From positions 421,501-485,500 of the forward strand of contig JADJGV010000001.1 in assembly GCA_016707895.1 (NCBI GenBank): DNA of 64,000 nt, written 5' to 3'. The position numbers were made by a program, and so were the translations under genes. Each line of letters begins with the position of its first letter. The first letter of the stretch is position 1. Shown here in pieces: positions 1 to 11,999 of the stretch. This DNA is from Myxococcales bacterium (GTDB taxonomy: Bacteria > Myxococcota_A > Polyangia > Haliangiales > Haliangiaceae). The notes beneath the pieces were generated by a model. The model ran no database searches. It worked only from the letters and a program-made list of their open reading frames with translations, and was not told the origin of the DNA.

Positions 1-2
1 AT

Positions 3-359
3 GGCGTCCGCGAGTCGCGCGAGGCGTGGCTGGCCGCGAGCTACGGCGAGGCGACGCTGTCGGCCGAGCAGCGGCGCGCCCGCGACGCCGCCAACGCCGC
101 GTTCACCGAGTGCGGGGTGAAGGCGGCGACGCCCAAGCGGACCGATGCCGACCAGGCCATCGTCGAGATGGCGACGCTGCGCGACCAGATGTGCGCGTGC
201 AAGGACAAGGCGTGCGCCGACCATGTCGCCGAGACGTTCGCGGCGATGGGCGAGAAGTACAAGGACACCAAGGCCAGCGAGGCGCAGATCAAGCAGGCCA
301 GCCAGATCGCCGAGGCCTACGCCACGTGCATGATGGCCGCGCTCAGCGCCACGCCCTGA
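3..359 (+). CDS. Cys-motif protein, C-terminal part (gene starts before the window)
   Basis: Frame open from base 3 with no start, so the 5' end lies outside the window. The last 118 codons closely match the second half of the next gene: both have a stretch ending NAAFTEC, then a domain with MCACKDKACADHVAETF and a KYKDTKASEAQ-like helix. The repeated CxC...C pattern suggests disulfides or metal binding in an exported protein. By analogy with its neighbour it is probably a lipoprotein, but the signal peptide is not visible here. Ends in TGA at 357-359, 27 nt before the paralogue. Function unknown. Confidence 0.8.
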   Translation, partial: GVRESREAWLAASYGEATLSAEQRRARDAANAAFTECGVKAATPKRTDADQAIVEMATLRDQMCACKDKACADHVAETFAAMGEKYKDTKASEAQIKQASQIAEAYATCMMAALSATP

Positions 360-372
360 TCCGCCGCTCTGG

Positions 373-378
373 TATCGT
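373..378 (+). promoter_or_regulatory. Candidate -10 box TATCGT, leaderless start
   Basis: TATCGT preceded by GG, 8 nt before the ATG at 387. No Shine-Dalgarno site lies between. Confidence 0.4.
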
Positions 379-386
379 CGACGACC

Positions 387-908
387 ATGAAGCAGCTCGG
401 CGTGGTCGCGTTCGCCGTGGTCCTGGGTGCCTGCAGCAAGCAAGCGGCGCCGAAGGATCCCAACCAGGACCCGGCCAGCCGCGCCGTGGTCGAGAAGCTC
501 GAGGCCTACCGCGACGAGGTGTGCGCGTGCCAGGACGCCGCGTGCGTGGGCCAGGTCACCGAGGCGCGCGAGGCCTGGCTGACCTCCAGCCAGCCCGGGG
601 TGACGCTCTCGGAGGACCAGCAACGCGCCCGCGACGTCGCCAACGCCGCGTTCACCGAGTGCGCGACCAAGGTGGCCACCCCCGACAACCCCGCGGCCGC
701 CCAGGCGCTCACCGCCCTGGCGGGGCTCCGCGACGAGATGTGCGCGTGCCAGGACAAGGCGTGCGCCGACCGGGTCACCGAGAAGTTCATGGCGATGGGC
801 GAGCAGCACAAGGACACCAAGGCCAGCGACGCGCAGATGAAGACGGCGGGCGAGATCGCCGAGGCCTACGGCAAGTGCATGGGCGCCCTGTACGGCGCCA
901 CGCCCTGA
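387..908 (+). CDS. Lipoprotein with two CxC-type repeats
   Basis: 173 residues. Signal peptide with lipobox LGAC (Cys16). Two similar halves follow: residues about 35-95 (VCACQDAACVGQV) and about 105-173 (MCACQDKACADRV), each an alpha-helical segment with a CxCx4C cluster. It is a tandem paralogue of the gene ending at 359, so a duplication has occurred. Likely anchored in the outer or inner membrane, facing the periplasm. The family is not one I can name. The Cys pattern could bind a metal or form disulfides. Confidence 0.85.
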   Translation: MKQLGVVAFAVVLGACSKQAAPKDPNQDPASRAVVEKLEAYRDEVCACQDAACVGQVTEAREAWLTSSQPGVTLSEDQQRARDVANAAFTECATKVATPDNPAAAQALTALAGLRDEMCACQDKACADRVTEKFMAMGEQHKDTKASDAQMKTAGEIAEAYGKCMGALYGATP

Positions 909-938
909 CGCCGAACCTCGGTCACCGACGGCCCGTGA

Positions 939-944
939 TATACA
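939..944 (+). promoter_or_regulatory. Candidate -10 box TATACA
   Basis: TATACA in GTGATATACAG, 7 nt before the ATG at 952. It ends in A rather than the T seen in most boxes of this window. Confidence 0.35.
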
Positions 945-951
945 GCGGCCG

Positions 952-2334
952 ATGACCACGCCGCGCACGTCCTTGTCGTCGAAGCGCCTGGCCAAGGCGC
1001 TCGCTCGCATCCACGCCGCCCAGGATCAGGTCGCGGCTCGCTACCTCGGCGACTCCGGGGCGCGCCAGCCGGTGCACACGGTCTACGGCGGCGCGCACCT
1101 GTTCACCGCCGACACCGCCGGCAAGCTCGGGCAGCTCGCGCGCCGCGCGCTCGAGACCTACGGCGCCGAGCCCGAGCAGTTCGCCAGCGTCGTCGGCGCG
1201 CCGGTGCACCTGGCCAAGACCGTCCACGAGCGGGTCACCGCCAAGCTGGCCCGCGAGGCGGTCGAGGATTTCCGGATCGACTTCGAGGACGGCTACGGCA
1301 TCCGCCCCGACGCCGAGGAGGACGGCCACGCCGTCGCCGCCGCCCAGGAGGTCGCCAAGGGCCTGGCCGCCGGCAGCCTGCCGCCGTTCCTCGGCATCCG
1401 GGTCAAGCCGTACTCGCGCGAGCTGGCGCCGCGCTCGATCCGCACGCTCGACATCTTCCTGACCGAGCTGGTCGGCGCCACCGGCGGCGCGCTGCCGGAC
1501 AACTTCGTCGTCACGCTGCCCAAGATCACCAGCGTCGAGGACGTCGAGACGCTGGTCTGGTTGTTCGGTGAGCTCGAGGAGAAGCTCGACCTGGCCGCCG
1601 GCTCGCTCAAGGTCGAGATCATGGTCGAGACCACCCACTGCATCATGGATCCCAAGGGGCGGTCGATGCTGCCGCGGCTGCTCGACGCCGCCGCCGGCCG
1701 CATGACCGGCGCGCACTTCGGGACCTACGACTACACCGCGAACTGCGACATCACCGCCGCCCACCAGAAGATGAGCGCGTCGGCGTGCGACTTCGCCAAG
1801 CACATGATGAAGGTGTCGTTCGCCCAGACCGGCGTGGCGCTGTCCGACGGCGCGACGGTGATCATGCCGGTGGCGCCGCACCGCGCGCCGGCCGGCGGCA
1901 CGCTCACCGACGCGCAGCAGCGCGCCAACCTCGACGCGGTCCACGCGGCGTGGCGGCTGCACGCCGCCGACGTCCGCCACTCGCTCGAGACCGGCTTCTA
2001 CCAGGGCTGGGACCTGCACCCGGCGCAGCTGCCGACCCGCTACGGCACGGTCTACAACTTCTTCCTCGAGGGCGCGGCCGCCGCGTCGGCGCGGCTGAAG
2101 AACTTCGTCGACAAGGCCGCCCAGGCCACGCTGATCGGCGACGTGTTCGACGACGCCGCCACCGGCCAGGGCCTGCTCAACTACTTCCTGCGCGGCATCT
2201 CGTGCGGCGCGGTCACCGAGGACGAGGCGCTGGCCACCGGGCTCACGCTCGAGGAGATCCGCGGCCGCTCGTTCGTGAAGATCCTCGAGGGCCGCAAGGC
2301 CCGCGCCGCCGCGGCCGCCGCCGCCGCGCAGTAG
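952..2334 (+). CDS. HpcH/HpaI aldolase / citrate lyase-like TIM-barrel protein (DUF6986-like)
   Basis: 460 residues. Features of the HpcH/HpaI-malate synthase superfamily are visible: DFRIDFEDGYG at about residue 104 (acidic metal-binding segment), FLGIRVKPYS (barrel strand), KVEIMVETTHCI (second metal-binding Glu), and a C-terminal helical cap. I recall similar proteins, annotated DUF6986, beside purine-degradation genes in actinobacteria. It lies directly beside the ureide genes here, on the opposite strand. It may act on glyoxylate or another C2/C3 acid from ureidoglycolate, but that is inference and the substrate is unknown. The C-terminus is a poly-Ala tail. Confidence 0.8.
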   Translation: MTTPRTSLSSKRLAKALARIHAAQDQVAARYLGDSGARQPVHTVYGGAHLFTADTAGKLGQLARRALETYGAEPEQFASVVGAPVHLAKTVHERVTAKLAREAVEDFRIDFEDGYGIRPDAEEDGHAVAAAQEVAKGLAAGSLPPFLGIRVKPYSRELAPRSIRTLDIFLTELVGATGGALPDNFVVTLPKITSVEDVETLVWLFGELEEKLDLAAGSLKVEIMVETTHCIMDPKGRSMLPRLLDAAAGRMTGAHFGTYDYTANCDITAAHQKMSASACDFAKHMMKVSFAQTGVALSDGATVIMPVAPHRAPAGGTLTDAQQRANLDAVHAAWRLHAADVRHSLETGFYQGWDLHPAQLPTRYGTVYNFFLEGAAAASARLKNFVDKAAQATLIGDVFDDAATGQGLLNYFLRGISCGAVTEDEALATGLTLEEIRGRSFVKILEGRKARAAAAAAAAQ

Positions 2335-2351
2335 CGCGCCTCGCCCGCCGG

Positions 2352-2933
2352 CTACAGGCCGGTGACGGTCGCCTTGCAGGCGGCCTCGAACGCGGCCAGC
2401 GCCGGCGCGATCTCCTTCTCGAGCGACGCGCTGCAGCTGACGTAGCGCTTGGCGCCGGCCTTCCACCACGCCATGCGCAGGTCCTTGCGATCGCCGATCG
2501 CGACGATCATCGTGCGGGTGCCGTCGCCCTTCTCGTCTTTCTCGACGGTGCCAGCGCTCGCGAGCTGCGCGAACTCGACCTTGTCGACGGTCGCGGCCCA
2601 GTCCTTGGGCTCGCAGGTGCCGTCGCAGTTGGTGCCGACCGCGTACTTGGTCATGAACCCGAGGCTGGCGTCGTCGGGCGGCTTGACCATGCCGGGGATG
2701 GCGCCCTCCTTCCAGCCCTTGGGCTTGACCCACGCCACGCCGTCCTTGGCGTCCTTGGCGGTGTCGAACTCGAGCTTGCCCTTGAGCTCGGCCGGCACCG
2801 CCGCGTTGGCCGCCGCCGGATCGGCGTCCTTGGCCTTGCCGCCGCCGCCGCCGCCGCCGCCACCGCCGTCGGACTTCTTGCCGCCGCAGCCGAGCACGGC
2901 CACCGCCAGCGCGATCATCATCGTGGTTCGCAT
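2352..2933 (-). CDS. Lipoprotein with poly-Gly linker
   Basis: 193 residues. Signal peptide with lipobox VLGC (Cys16), then a run of about 11 Gly after KKSDG, then a globular domain of about 150 residues with Cys pairs (TNCDGTCEPKDW and a Cys near SCSASLEKEI). The Gly tract probably acts as a flexible tether from the lipid anchor. It sits 39 nt downstream of hiuH on the same strand, so it could be cotranscribed with the urate genes, but nothing ties its function to them. Family unknown. Confidence 0.8.
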   Translation of the reverse strand: MRTTMMIALAVAVLGCGGKKSDGGGGGGGGGGKAKDADPAAANAAVPAELKGKLEFDTAKDAKDGVAWVKPKGWKEGAIPGMVKPPDDASLGFMTKYAVGTNCDGTCEPKDWAATVDKVEFAQLASAGTVEKDEKGDGTRTMIVAIGDRKDLRMAWWKAGAKRYVSCSASLEKEIAPALAAFEAACKATVTGL

Positions 2934-2972
2934 CCGCCGATTGCACGCGAAGCCGCGCGCGCGGTCAACCGC

Positions 2973-3305
2973 TCAGCTGCCGCGGTAGGTCGAGTAGCCG
3001 TACGGGCTGAGCAAGAGCGGCACGTGGTAGTGGGCCGCGCCGTCGACGATCTCGAACTGGATCTCGGCGACCGGGAAGAACCCCGGCGTGCCGCACGCCG
3101 CGAAGTACGCGCCGGTGTCGAAGCCGATGCGGTAGCGGCCGGGCGCGACCGGCCCCGGCGGGGTCAGCGTGCGCAGCCGGCCGTCGTCATCGGTGGCGCC
3201 CGCGCCCAGCTCGCGCCAGGCGCCGCCGGCGAAAAACTCGAGGCGGACCGGCACGCCGCGGGCGGGGCGACCGAGGGCGGTGTCGAGGACGTGGGTGGTG
3301 ATCAT
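2973..3305 (-). CDS. hiuH: 5-hydroxyisourate hydrolase
   Basis: 110 residues, the usual length for this transthyretin-like family. It hydrolyses 5-hydroxyisourate to OHCU, the second step of urate breakdown. Diagnostic motifs: N-terminal THVLDTALGRPA (His5), the central GRYRIGFDTGAYF and FFPVAEIQF strands, HYHVPLLLSP, and the C-terminal signature YRGS. No signal peptide, so cytosolic. It begins 28 nt after the allantoicase-OHCU decarboxylase gene ends. A TACGCT box at 3316-3321 lies 10 nt upstream and may supply a second promoter. Confidence 0.95.
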   Translation of the reverse strand: MITTHVLDTALGRPARGVPVRLEFFAGGAWRELGAGATDDDGRLRTLTPPGPVAPGRYRIGFDTGAYFAACGTPGFFPVAEIQFEIVDGAAHYHVPLLLSPYGYSTYRGS

Positions 3306-3333
3306 CGGCGCGCCCAGCGTACCAGGATCGCGA

Positions 3334-4800
3334 TCAACCTTCGGCCACCAGCTTGCGCAGCCGCAGCCGGGTGATCTTGGCCTGCTCCTCGGCGGCGGTG
3401 CGCAGCTCGCTCGCGGTGTCGCGGGCGAGGCGCGCGCGCAGATCGGCCAGCATCTCGTCGGCGCTGCGCCCGGTGGCGCAGACGATGTAGATGAAGCCGT
3501 GCTTGGCGGCGTAGGCGGCGTTGGCCTCGGCCAGCGCCGCGCGGGTGGCGTCGGCGGCCGCCGCGGTGCCGCGCTGCTCGCCGGCGGCCCAGGCGCCGTG
3601 ACCCGCGGCCGGCCGCGCGCCGATCTGTGGGTGCGCCGCGAACGCCTCGCGCCAGTCGGCCTCGCCCAGCGCCCACCACGCGCGCTCGGCGATCCGCTCG
3701 AGCGCCGCGGCGTCCTCGAACGGCCGCGCCGCCGCCACCGCCCGCGCCCACGCGGTCGCGCCGCAGCAACGCAGGAGCGCCGCCTCGGCCGCCGCCGCGT
3801 CGAGCCCGTCGAGCGCCGCCAGGCCCGCCGGCCGCGCCGCCACCAGCTCGCCCCACGCCCGCATCCGCGCCACGCCGCCGTCGGGGAACACGCTCAGCCG
3901 CAGGTGGCTGACCGGCCCGACCCGGCGCAGCTCGTCGGCGAAGCGGTGGCGGGTGTGCGGCTGCAGCGGCGTGGTCAGGATGGTGCGCCAGTCGTCGGGG
4001 CGATCGGCGGCGCGCCCCTCGACCAGGCAGCGGCCCGGGGCGTTGCCCTTGAAGTGCGAGGTGTCGATCTCGAGGCGATCGATCACGCCGGCGCCGGCCA
4101 GCCGCACCAGCGCCCAGTCGTGGCCGGGGCCGCGGCGGCGCCGGGTCTCCCAGCCGTCCGCCATCGTGCGCGAGCGGTCCGGCTTGATCAGGTTGTTGCG
4201 CGAGCCGAAGAACATGTCGCTGCACGACTCGACCCAGCCGCCGTTCTCCAGCGCCGCCAGATCGATCGTGCCCGCGAGCTGCGCCGGGCGCGGCGTCACG
4301 ACGCCGTGGACCCGCAGCCGCGCGACGCCGCCGTCGGGGAAGATGTTGAGGCGCAGGTGGGTGATCCGGCCGCGGTGGGCGATCGCGAAGCGGTTCTTGC
4401 TGTCGCCCGCCAGCGCGCTCGTGGGCAAGAGCTCGGTCCAGGTCGCGGTGGCCAGCGCGCGCAGGTCGAGCGGATCGTCGAGCTCGCAGCCCTCGAGCGA
4501 CGCCTCGGCCGGGTAGTTGCCGCGGAACCACGCGGTGTCGATCACGACGCCGTGGATCACCCCGGGCATGCCGAGCCGCACGACGCACCAGTCGTAGCCG
4601 GGCTCGCGGCGGCGCCGGGTCTCCCAACCGTCCATCCACTTGCCGCGATCGGTGTAGACGTGATCCTTCCACTCCGCGGCGTGGGGCTTGAGCAGGTTCT
4701 CCTTCTCGGCGAAGAACTCGTCGTTGCACGAGAGCGCGGCGCCGCCGACCTCGTCGAGCGCGAGGTCGGGGAGGTCGAGGAAGCTCGGGTCGGTGGTCAT
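3334..4800 (-). CDS. alc-uraD: Bifunctional allantoicase / OHCU decarboxylase
   Basis: 488 residues from the ATG at 4800. The open frame continues to 5040, but that extension is Pro/Arg-rich and unlike the family. Residues 1-165 and 170-320 are the two allantoicase repeats, each with NDxFF/SDMFF, GWETRRRR...DW and FPDGGVARxRxxG. Residues about 328-488 are OHCU decarboxylase, with the catalytic His390 in HPQIG and the conserved YIVCATGRSADEML. One chain would thus make (S)-allantoin from OHCU and later split allantoate into ureidoglycolate and urea. The intermediate ring-opening step is left to the separate AllB. A TAGCGT box 8 nt upstream supports this start. Confidence 0.92.
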   Translation of the reverse strand: MTTDPSFLDLPDLALDEVGGAALSCNDEFFAEKENLLKPHAAEWKDHVYTDRGKWMDGWETRRRREPGYDWCVVRLGMPGVIHGVVIDTAWFRGNYPAEASLEGCELDDPLDLRALATATWTELLPTSALAGDSKNRFAIAHRGRITHLRLNIFPDGGVARLRVHGVVTPRPAQLAGTIDLAALENGGWVESCSDMFFGSRNNLIKPDRSRTMADGWETRRRRGPGHDWALVRLAGAGVIDRLEIDTSHFKGNAPGRCLVEGRAADRPDDWRTILTTPLQPHTRHRFADELRRVGPVSHLRLSVFPDGGVARMRAWGELVAARPAGLAALDGLDAAAAEAALLRCCGATAWARAVAAARPFEDAAALERIAERAWWALGEADWREAFAAHPQIGARPAAGHGAWAAGEQRGTAAAADATRAALAEANAAYAAKHGFIYIVCATGRSADEMLADLRARLARDTASELRTAAEEQAKITRLRLRKLVAEG

Positions 4801-4808
4801 GCGCGGCC

Positions 4809-4814
4809 ACGCTA
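4809..4814 (-). promoter_or_regulatory. Candidate -10 box TAGCGT for alc-uraD
   Basis: On the minus strand GGTAGCGT ends 8 nt before the ATG at 4800. It also argues against the longer reading frame. Confidence 0.4.
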
Positions 4815-5081
4815 CCGCGACCGACCGCCGGCCGGCCAGCGTGACGGGGTCGGGGGGCGTTGGTCCCCAGAGCGTGGTCGGCGGTGGGTTGATGGGGCGC
4901 GGGGTGGGGTGCGGCGGCGAGACGTGCAGGGTATTGGGGACGGGCGCGGCCGAGTCCGTAATCGCCGGCCCGCGGCAGACGCCGGGACACTGGGTGGTCG
5001 ATCGTCCTGGCCGAGCGGACGGTCGCCCGGCCCGGGTCACCTGGGGGGCGGACCTCGGCGGAGGTCGACGTCAGTGGTGGT

Positions 5082-5471
5082 GTGCGCAGGAGGGCCGGGC
5101 GGGATGGCACCCGCTGCCCGGCACAGGGGCGGCGGGGACGGCTCAGGGAGATCTGGTCTGCGGTCGCGACGACGCTGCTCATCGGCTGCGGCGACCAGGT
5201 GCACACCGGCACGATCGCCTGGTACCGCACCCCGTGCGACGCGATCACCGCGCACCTGTGCGCGGTGATGACCGACGAGACCGGCACCTCGACGGCGTTC
5301 TACAACCCGATCGAGGGCTACACGCCGACCTGGGGCGTCGAGGCCGAGGTCCGCTACACCGTCGACGACGCGTCGGGCGATCCCGACGGTGGGGTAGCAG
5401 GTCGTCGCACCAGGTCCCGGCCGGCGCGCCGGGGCGGGTACCTGTCCCCGCCTGACCTGGTGTTGCGGTAG
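5082..5471 (+). pseudogene. Remnant of a DUF4377-like lipoprotein
   Basis: The middle of this frame (about 5190-5380) reads like a small secreted domain: a hydrophobic stretch ending LLIGC (lipobox-like), then CDAITAHLCAVMTD and FYNPIEGYTPTWGVEAEVRY, resembling DUF4377 (xFYxxIEGFxxxxG). No credible start precedes the lipobox in frame, and after position 5385 the frame turns into Arg/Pro-rich sequence. It looks truncated at both ends. It occupies the gap between allB and alc-uraD on the opposite strand. A misassigned start or frameshift is possible. The remaining gap (4815-5081 and 5472-5587) shows nothing recognisable. Confidence 0.4.
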
Positions 5472-5587
5472 GGGTGTGCGAGGCTGGCCGGCGGGCCGGG
5501 GCGCGTTCGGACGTCAGGCCACGGGTCGGGACCGGTGGGGATCGCCGCGCGCGCCGGGGGCCGTCGCGCGTGGCGGCGCGCCGCGGC

Positions 5588-6934
5588 CTACAGCAGCTGG
5601 CCGGCGACGCCGTCGACCTCGGCGCCGTCGTAGATGCGCGCGCCGCGCAGGTAGGTCGCGTGGACCCGGCCCACCAGCCGCGCGCCGGCGTAGGGCGTCA
5701 CCTGGTGGCGGTGGCGGATCGCGCTCGGCTCGACGCAGTACGCCTCGTCGTCCGCCAGCACGCACAGGTCGGCGTCCGCGCCGACGGCGATCGCGCCCTT
5801 CTGCCCGGTCAGCCCGGCCAGCCGGGCTGGCGCCTCGCACATCCAGCGCACCACGTCGACCAGCGTGTGGCCGCGGGCCCGGGCCGCGGTCCACACCGCC
5901 GGCAACGCCAGCTGCAGGCCGGCGATGCCGCCCCACGCCGCCACGAAGTCGCCGGCCTCCAGGCGCTTGAGCGCCGGCGTGCACGGCGAGTGATCCGAGG
6001 CCACCAGCGCCAGCGTGCCGTCGGCCAGCGCCTGCCACAGCAGCTCGCGGTTGGCGCGCTCGCGGATCGGCGGCGCGCACTTCCACGGCGTCGCGCCGTC
6101 GGCGATGTCCTCGGCCGCGAACGTCAGGTAGTGCGGGCAGGTCTCGGCGGTCAGCGGCAGGCCCTCGGCGTGGGCGCCGCGCAACAGCGGCAGCGCGGTC
6201 GCCGCCGAGTGGTGGACGACGTGGGTGCGGGCCCGGGTGTCGCGGCACAGCCGCACCACCAGGGCGATCGCCTGCTCCTCGGCGGCCGGCGGCCGGCTGG
6301 CCAGGTAGGTCGCGTACGCGCGCGGATCGGCGTCGCGCAGCCCGGGCGCCGCGGCGTCGATCGGGCCCGCCACCTCGGCGTGGACCAGGAGCGGCGAGGC
6401 CAGCCGCGCCAGCTCGCCCATCGCCGGCGCCAGCGCCGCCTCGTCGACCCAGCCGAACTCCTCGACGCCGCTGTCGACCAGGAAGCACTTGAAGCCACGG
6501 ATCCCGTCGGCGACCATGCCCGCCAGCTCGCCGAGGTTGCCCGGCACGACGCCGCCCCAGAACCCGACGTCGACCGCGCACTGGCCGCGGGCCGCGGCGC
6601 GCTTGGCGGCCAGCGCCGCCCGGGTCGTGGTCGGCGGGATCGAGTTGAGCGGCATGTCGACCAGCGTCGTCGCGCCGCCGGCGGCCGCGGCCCGGGTCGC
6701 GGTGGCGAAGCCCTCCCACTCGGTGCGCCCGGGTTCGTTCAGGTGGACGTGGGTGTCGACCACGCCGGGCAGCACCGCCAGGTCGTCGACGTCGTCGAGG
6801 GCGGCGCCGGCCGGCACGTCGGACCACGGCGCCACCGCGGCGATGCGGCCGGCGGCGATGTGGATCGCGGCCGGGGCGATGCGTCCGCCGGCCACGACCC
6901 GCTGCGAGCGGACCACGCGATCGATGCGCGTCAC
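5588..6934 (-). CDS. allB: Allantoinase
   Basis: 448 residues from the GTG at 6934. The GTGA overlap with the puuD stop implies translational coupling. Amidohydrolase fold: DTHVHLNEPGRTEWEGF (His62, His64), GFKCFLVDSG (Lys149, carboxylated metal bridge), VHAE (His185), VVHHSAA (His241) and ASDHSPC (Asp314). It opens the allantoin ring to allantoate, zinc- or iron-dependent, cytosolic. The open frame runs on upstream to 8302 opposite puuD, but that is antisense noise. Product of UraD, substrate for the allantoicase domain encoded downstream. Confidence 0.95.
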   Translation of the reverse strand: MTRIDRVVRSQRVVAGGRIAPAAIHIAAGRIAAVAPWSDVPAGAALDDVDDLAVLPGVVDTHVHLNEPGRTEWEGFATATRAAAAGGATTLVDMPLNSIPPTTTRAALAAKRAAARGQCAVDVGFWGGVVPGNLGELAGMVADGIRGFKCFLVDSGVEEFGWVDEAALAPAMGELARLASPLLVHAEVAGPIDAAAPGLRDADPRAYATYLASRPPAAEEQAIALVVRLCRDTRARTHVVHHSAATALPLLRGAHAEGLPLTAETCPHYLTFAAEDIADGATPWKCAPPIRERANRELLWQALADGTLALVASDHSPCTPALKRLEAGDFVAAWGGIAGLQLALPAVWTAARARGHTLVDVVRWMCEAPARLAGLTGQKGAIAVGADADLCVLADDEAYCVEPSAIRHRHQVTPYAGARLVGRVHATYLRGARIYDGAEVDGVAGQLL

Positions 6935-8118
6935 TTGAGCTTGGCTCCTTGATCGACCCAGGCGCCGAGCTCGGCGCGCTCCTGCGGGGTGATCTGCGTC
7001 TTGTTGAGGAACGGCATGGTCTGGTTGGTGTACACGCGGTCCTTGATCCGCGCGGCCATCGCCTGGATGCGCTCGGCGGTGTCGAACATGACGTTGCCGG
7101 GCGCCACGACGAACTGATCGTCGGTGGGCTTGGCGCTGTGGCACTGCACGCACCGCGCCTGGATGATCTCCTGCACCCGCGCGAACGACACCTGATCGGT
7201 GACGGTCACGGCCGGCGCCTCGCGGATGCGGGTCAGGATCATCAAGCCCGCGATCGCGAACCCGGCCATGCCCAGCGCCGGGCCCATCCACAGCCGGCCG
7301 GCGTAGCGCACGTTCATGAAGTGGCGCACGCCGGCGCCGCCGACCATCACCATCGCCAGCACGTAGAACCGCAGGTGGTGGCCGTAGGTCGACGGGAAGT
7401 GGTTCGAGATCATGATGAACAACAGCGGGAACGTCAGGTAGTTGTTGTGGATCGAGCGCTGCTTGGCGCGCAGCGACAGCGTCTCGTCCTGGACCTGGCC
7501 GGCCTTGGTCGCGGCGATCAGCGACCGCTGCGACGGCAGGATGCGCATCCACACGTTGCCGGTCATCACGGTGCCGATCATCACGCCGGTCTGGACGTAG
7601 GCCGCGCGGCCGCTGAACAGGAGCGTGAAGCCGTAGGCGGCGGCGAACAGCAGCACGAACGCCAGCGCGGTGGCCGCGGCCGGCGACCGCTTGCCCAGCG
7701 TCATCCAGATCGCGTCGTAGATGGCCCACGCCGCGATCAGCGACCCCGCCGACCACGCGATCGCCTCGCCCTGCCCCATCGCCCGCACCGACGGATCGAC
7801 CAGGAACGCCGCGCCGTTCATGTAGTAGACGACGACCAGCAGGCAGATGCCGGTGGCCCAGGTCGTGAAGTTCTGCCACTTGAACCAGTGCAGCTGGTCG
7901 GGCAACTCGCCGGGCTCGAGCAGCGTCTTCTCGACCTCGTAGAACGCGCCCGAGTGGACCATGTAGATCTTGCCCTGGGACAGCTTGCTGGCCCCCGGGC
8001 CCGGCGCGATCAGGTTGCGATCGAGCCAGTTGAACAGCATCGAGTTGCCGATCCACATGATCCCGGCGATCAGGTGCGCCCAGCGGAACACCACGTCCAG
8101 CAGCTCGTTGGCGTGCAT
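6931..8118 (-). CDS. puuD: Membrane-bound urate oxidase/hydroxylase with cytochrome c domain
   Basis: 395 residues from the ATG at 8118 (a TTG at 8127 is less likely). About eight hydrophobic segments make an integral membrane domain: RWAHLIAGIMWIGNS at the N-terminus, WATGICLLVVVYYM, and others. A C-terminal cytochrome c domain has CVQCH at residues 323-327 and a candidate Met ligand in TMPFLNKT. This matches PuuD, which oxidises urate to 5-hydroxyisourate and passes electrons to the respiratory chain instead of O2, so no peroxide is made. It is the first gene of the operon with allB. A TATATT box 7 nt upstream supports this start. Confidence 0.92.
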   Translation of the reverse strand: MHANELLDVVFRWAHLIAGIMWIGNSMLFNWLDRNLIAPGPGASKLSQGKIYMVHSGAFYEVEKTLLEPGELPDQLHWFKWQNFTTWATGICLLVVVYYMNGAAFLVDPSVRAMGQGEAIAWSAGSLIAAWAIYDAIWMTLGKRSPAAATALAFVLLFAAAYGFTLLFSGRAAYVQTGVMIGTVMTGNVWMRILPSQRSLIAATKAGQVQDETLSLRAKQRSIHNNYLTFPLLFIMISNHFPSTYGHHLRFYVLAMVMVGGAGVRHFMNVRYAGRLWMGPALGMAGFAIAGLMILTRIREAPAVTVTDQVSFARVQEIIQARCVQCHSAKPTDDQFVVAPGNVMFDTAERIQAMAARIKDRVYTNQTMPFLNKTQITPQERAELGAWVDQGAKLK

Positions 8119-8125
8119 TCGGCGC

Positions 8126-8131
8126 AATATA
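8126..8131 (-). promoter_or_regulatory. puuD: Candidate -10 box TATATT for puuD-allB
   Basis: The minus strand reads GTATATATTGCGCCGA then ATG: TATATT followed by exactly 7 nt. It is conspicuous in very GC-rich surroundings. Confidence 0.5.
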
Positions 8132-8211
8132 TACGCGGCCGCCGCGCGCGCCGATCGGTGGCGGCGCGATCAGCGGCGCCCCTGCGTCGGCGCGGGTCCC
8201 GCCCTTCCTGG

Positions 8212-8217
8212 TATCCT
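8212..8217 (+). promoter_or_regulatory. Candidate -10 box TATCCT for the kinase gene
   Basis: GGTATCCT, 8 nt before the GTG at 8226. Divergent from the puuD promoter in a 107-nt gap. Confidence 0.4.
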
Positions 8218-8225
8218 CGCCCGGC

Positions 8226-11981
<3,756 letters not shown>

Positions 11982-11999
11982 CGGCGAAGCTGACGGCCG

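Noticed and set aside
922..2946. 674-codon minus-strand frame opposite the aldolase gene
   Set aside because: Low-complexity Arg/Gly-rich translation without motifs; antisense artefact.
4801..5040. 80-residue N-terminal extension of alc-uraD
   Set aside because: Pro/Arg-rich, unlike allantoicases; a TAGCGT box and conserved N-terminus support 4800.
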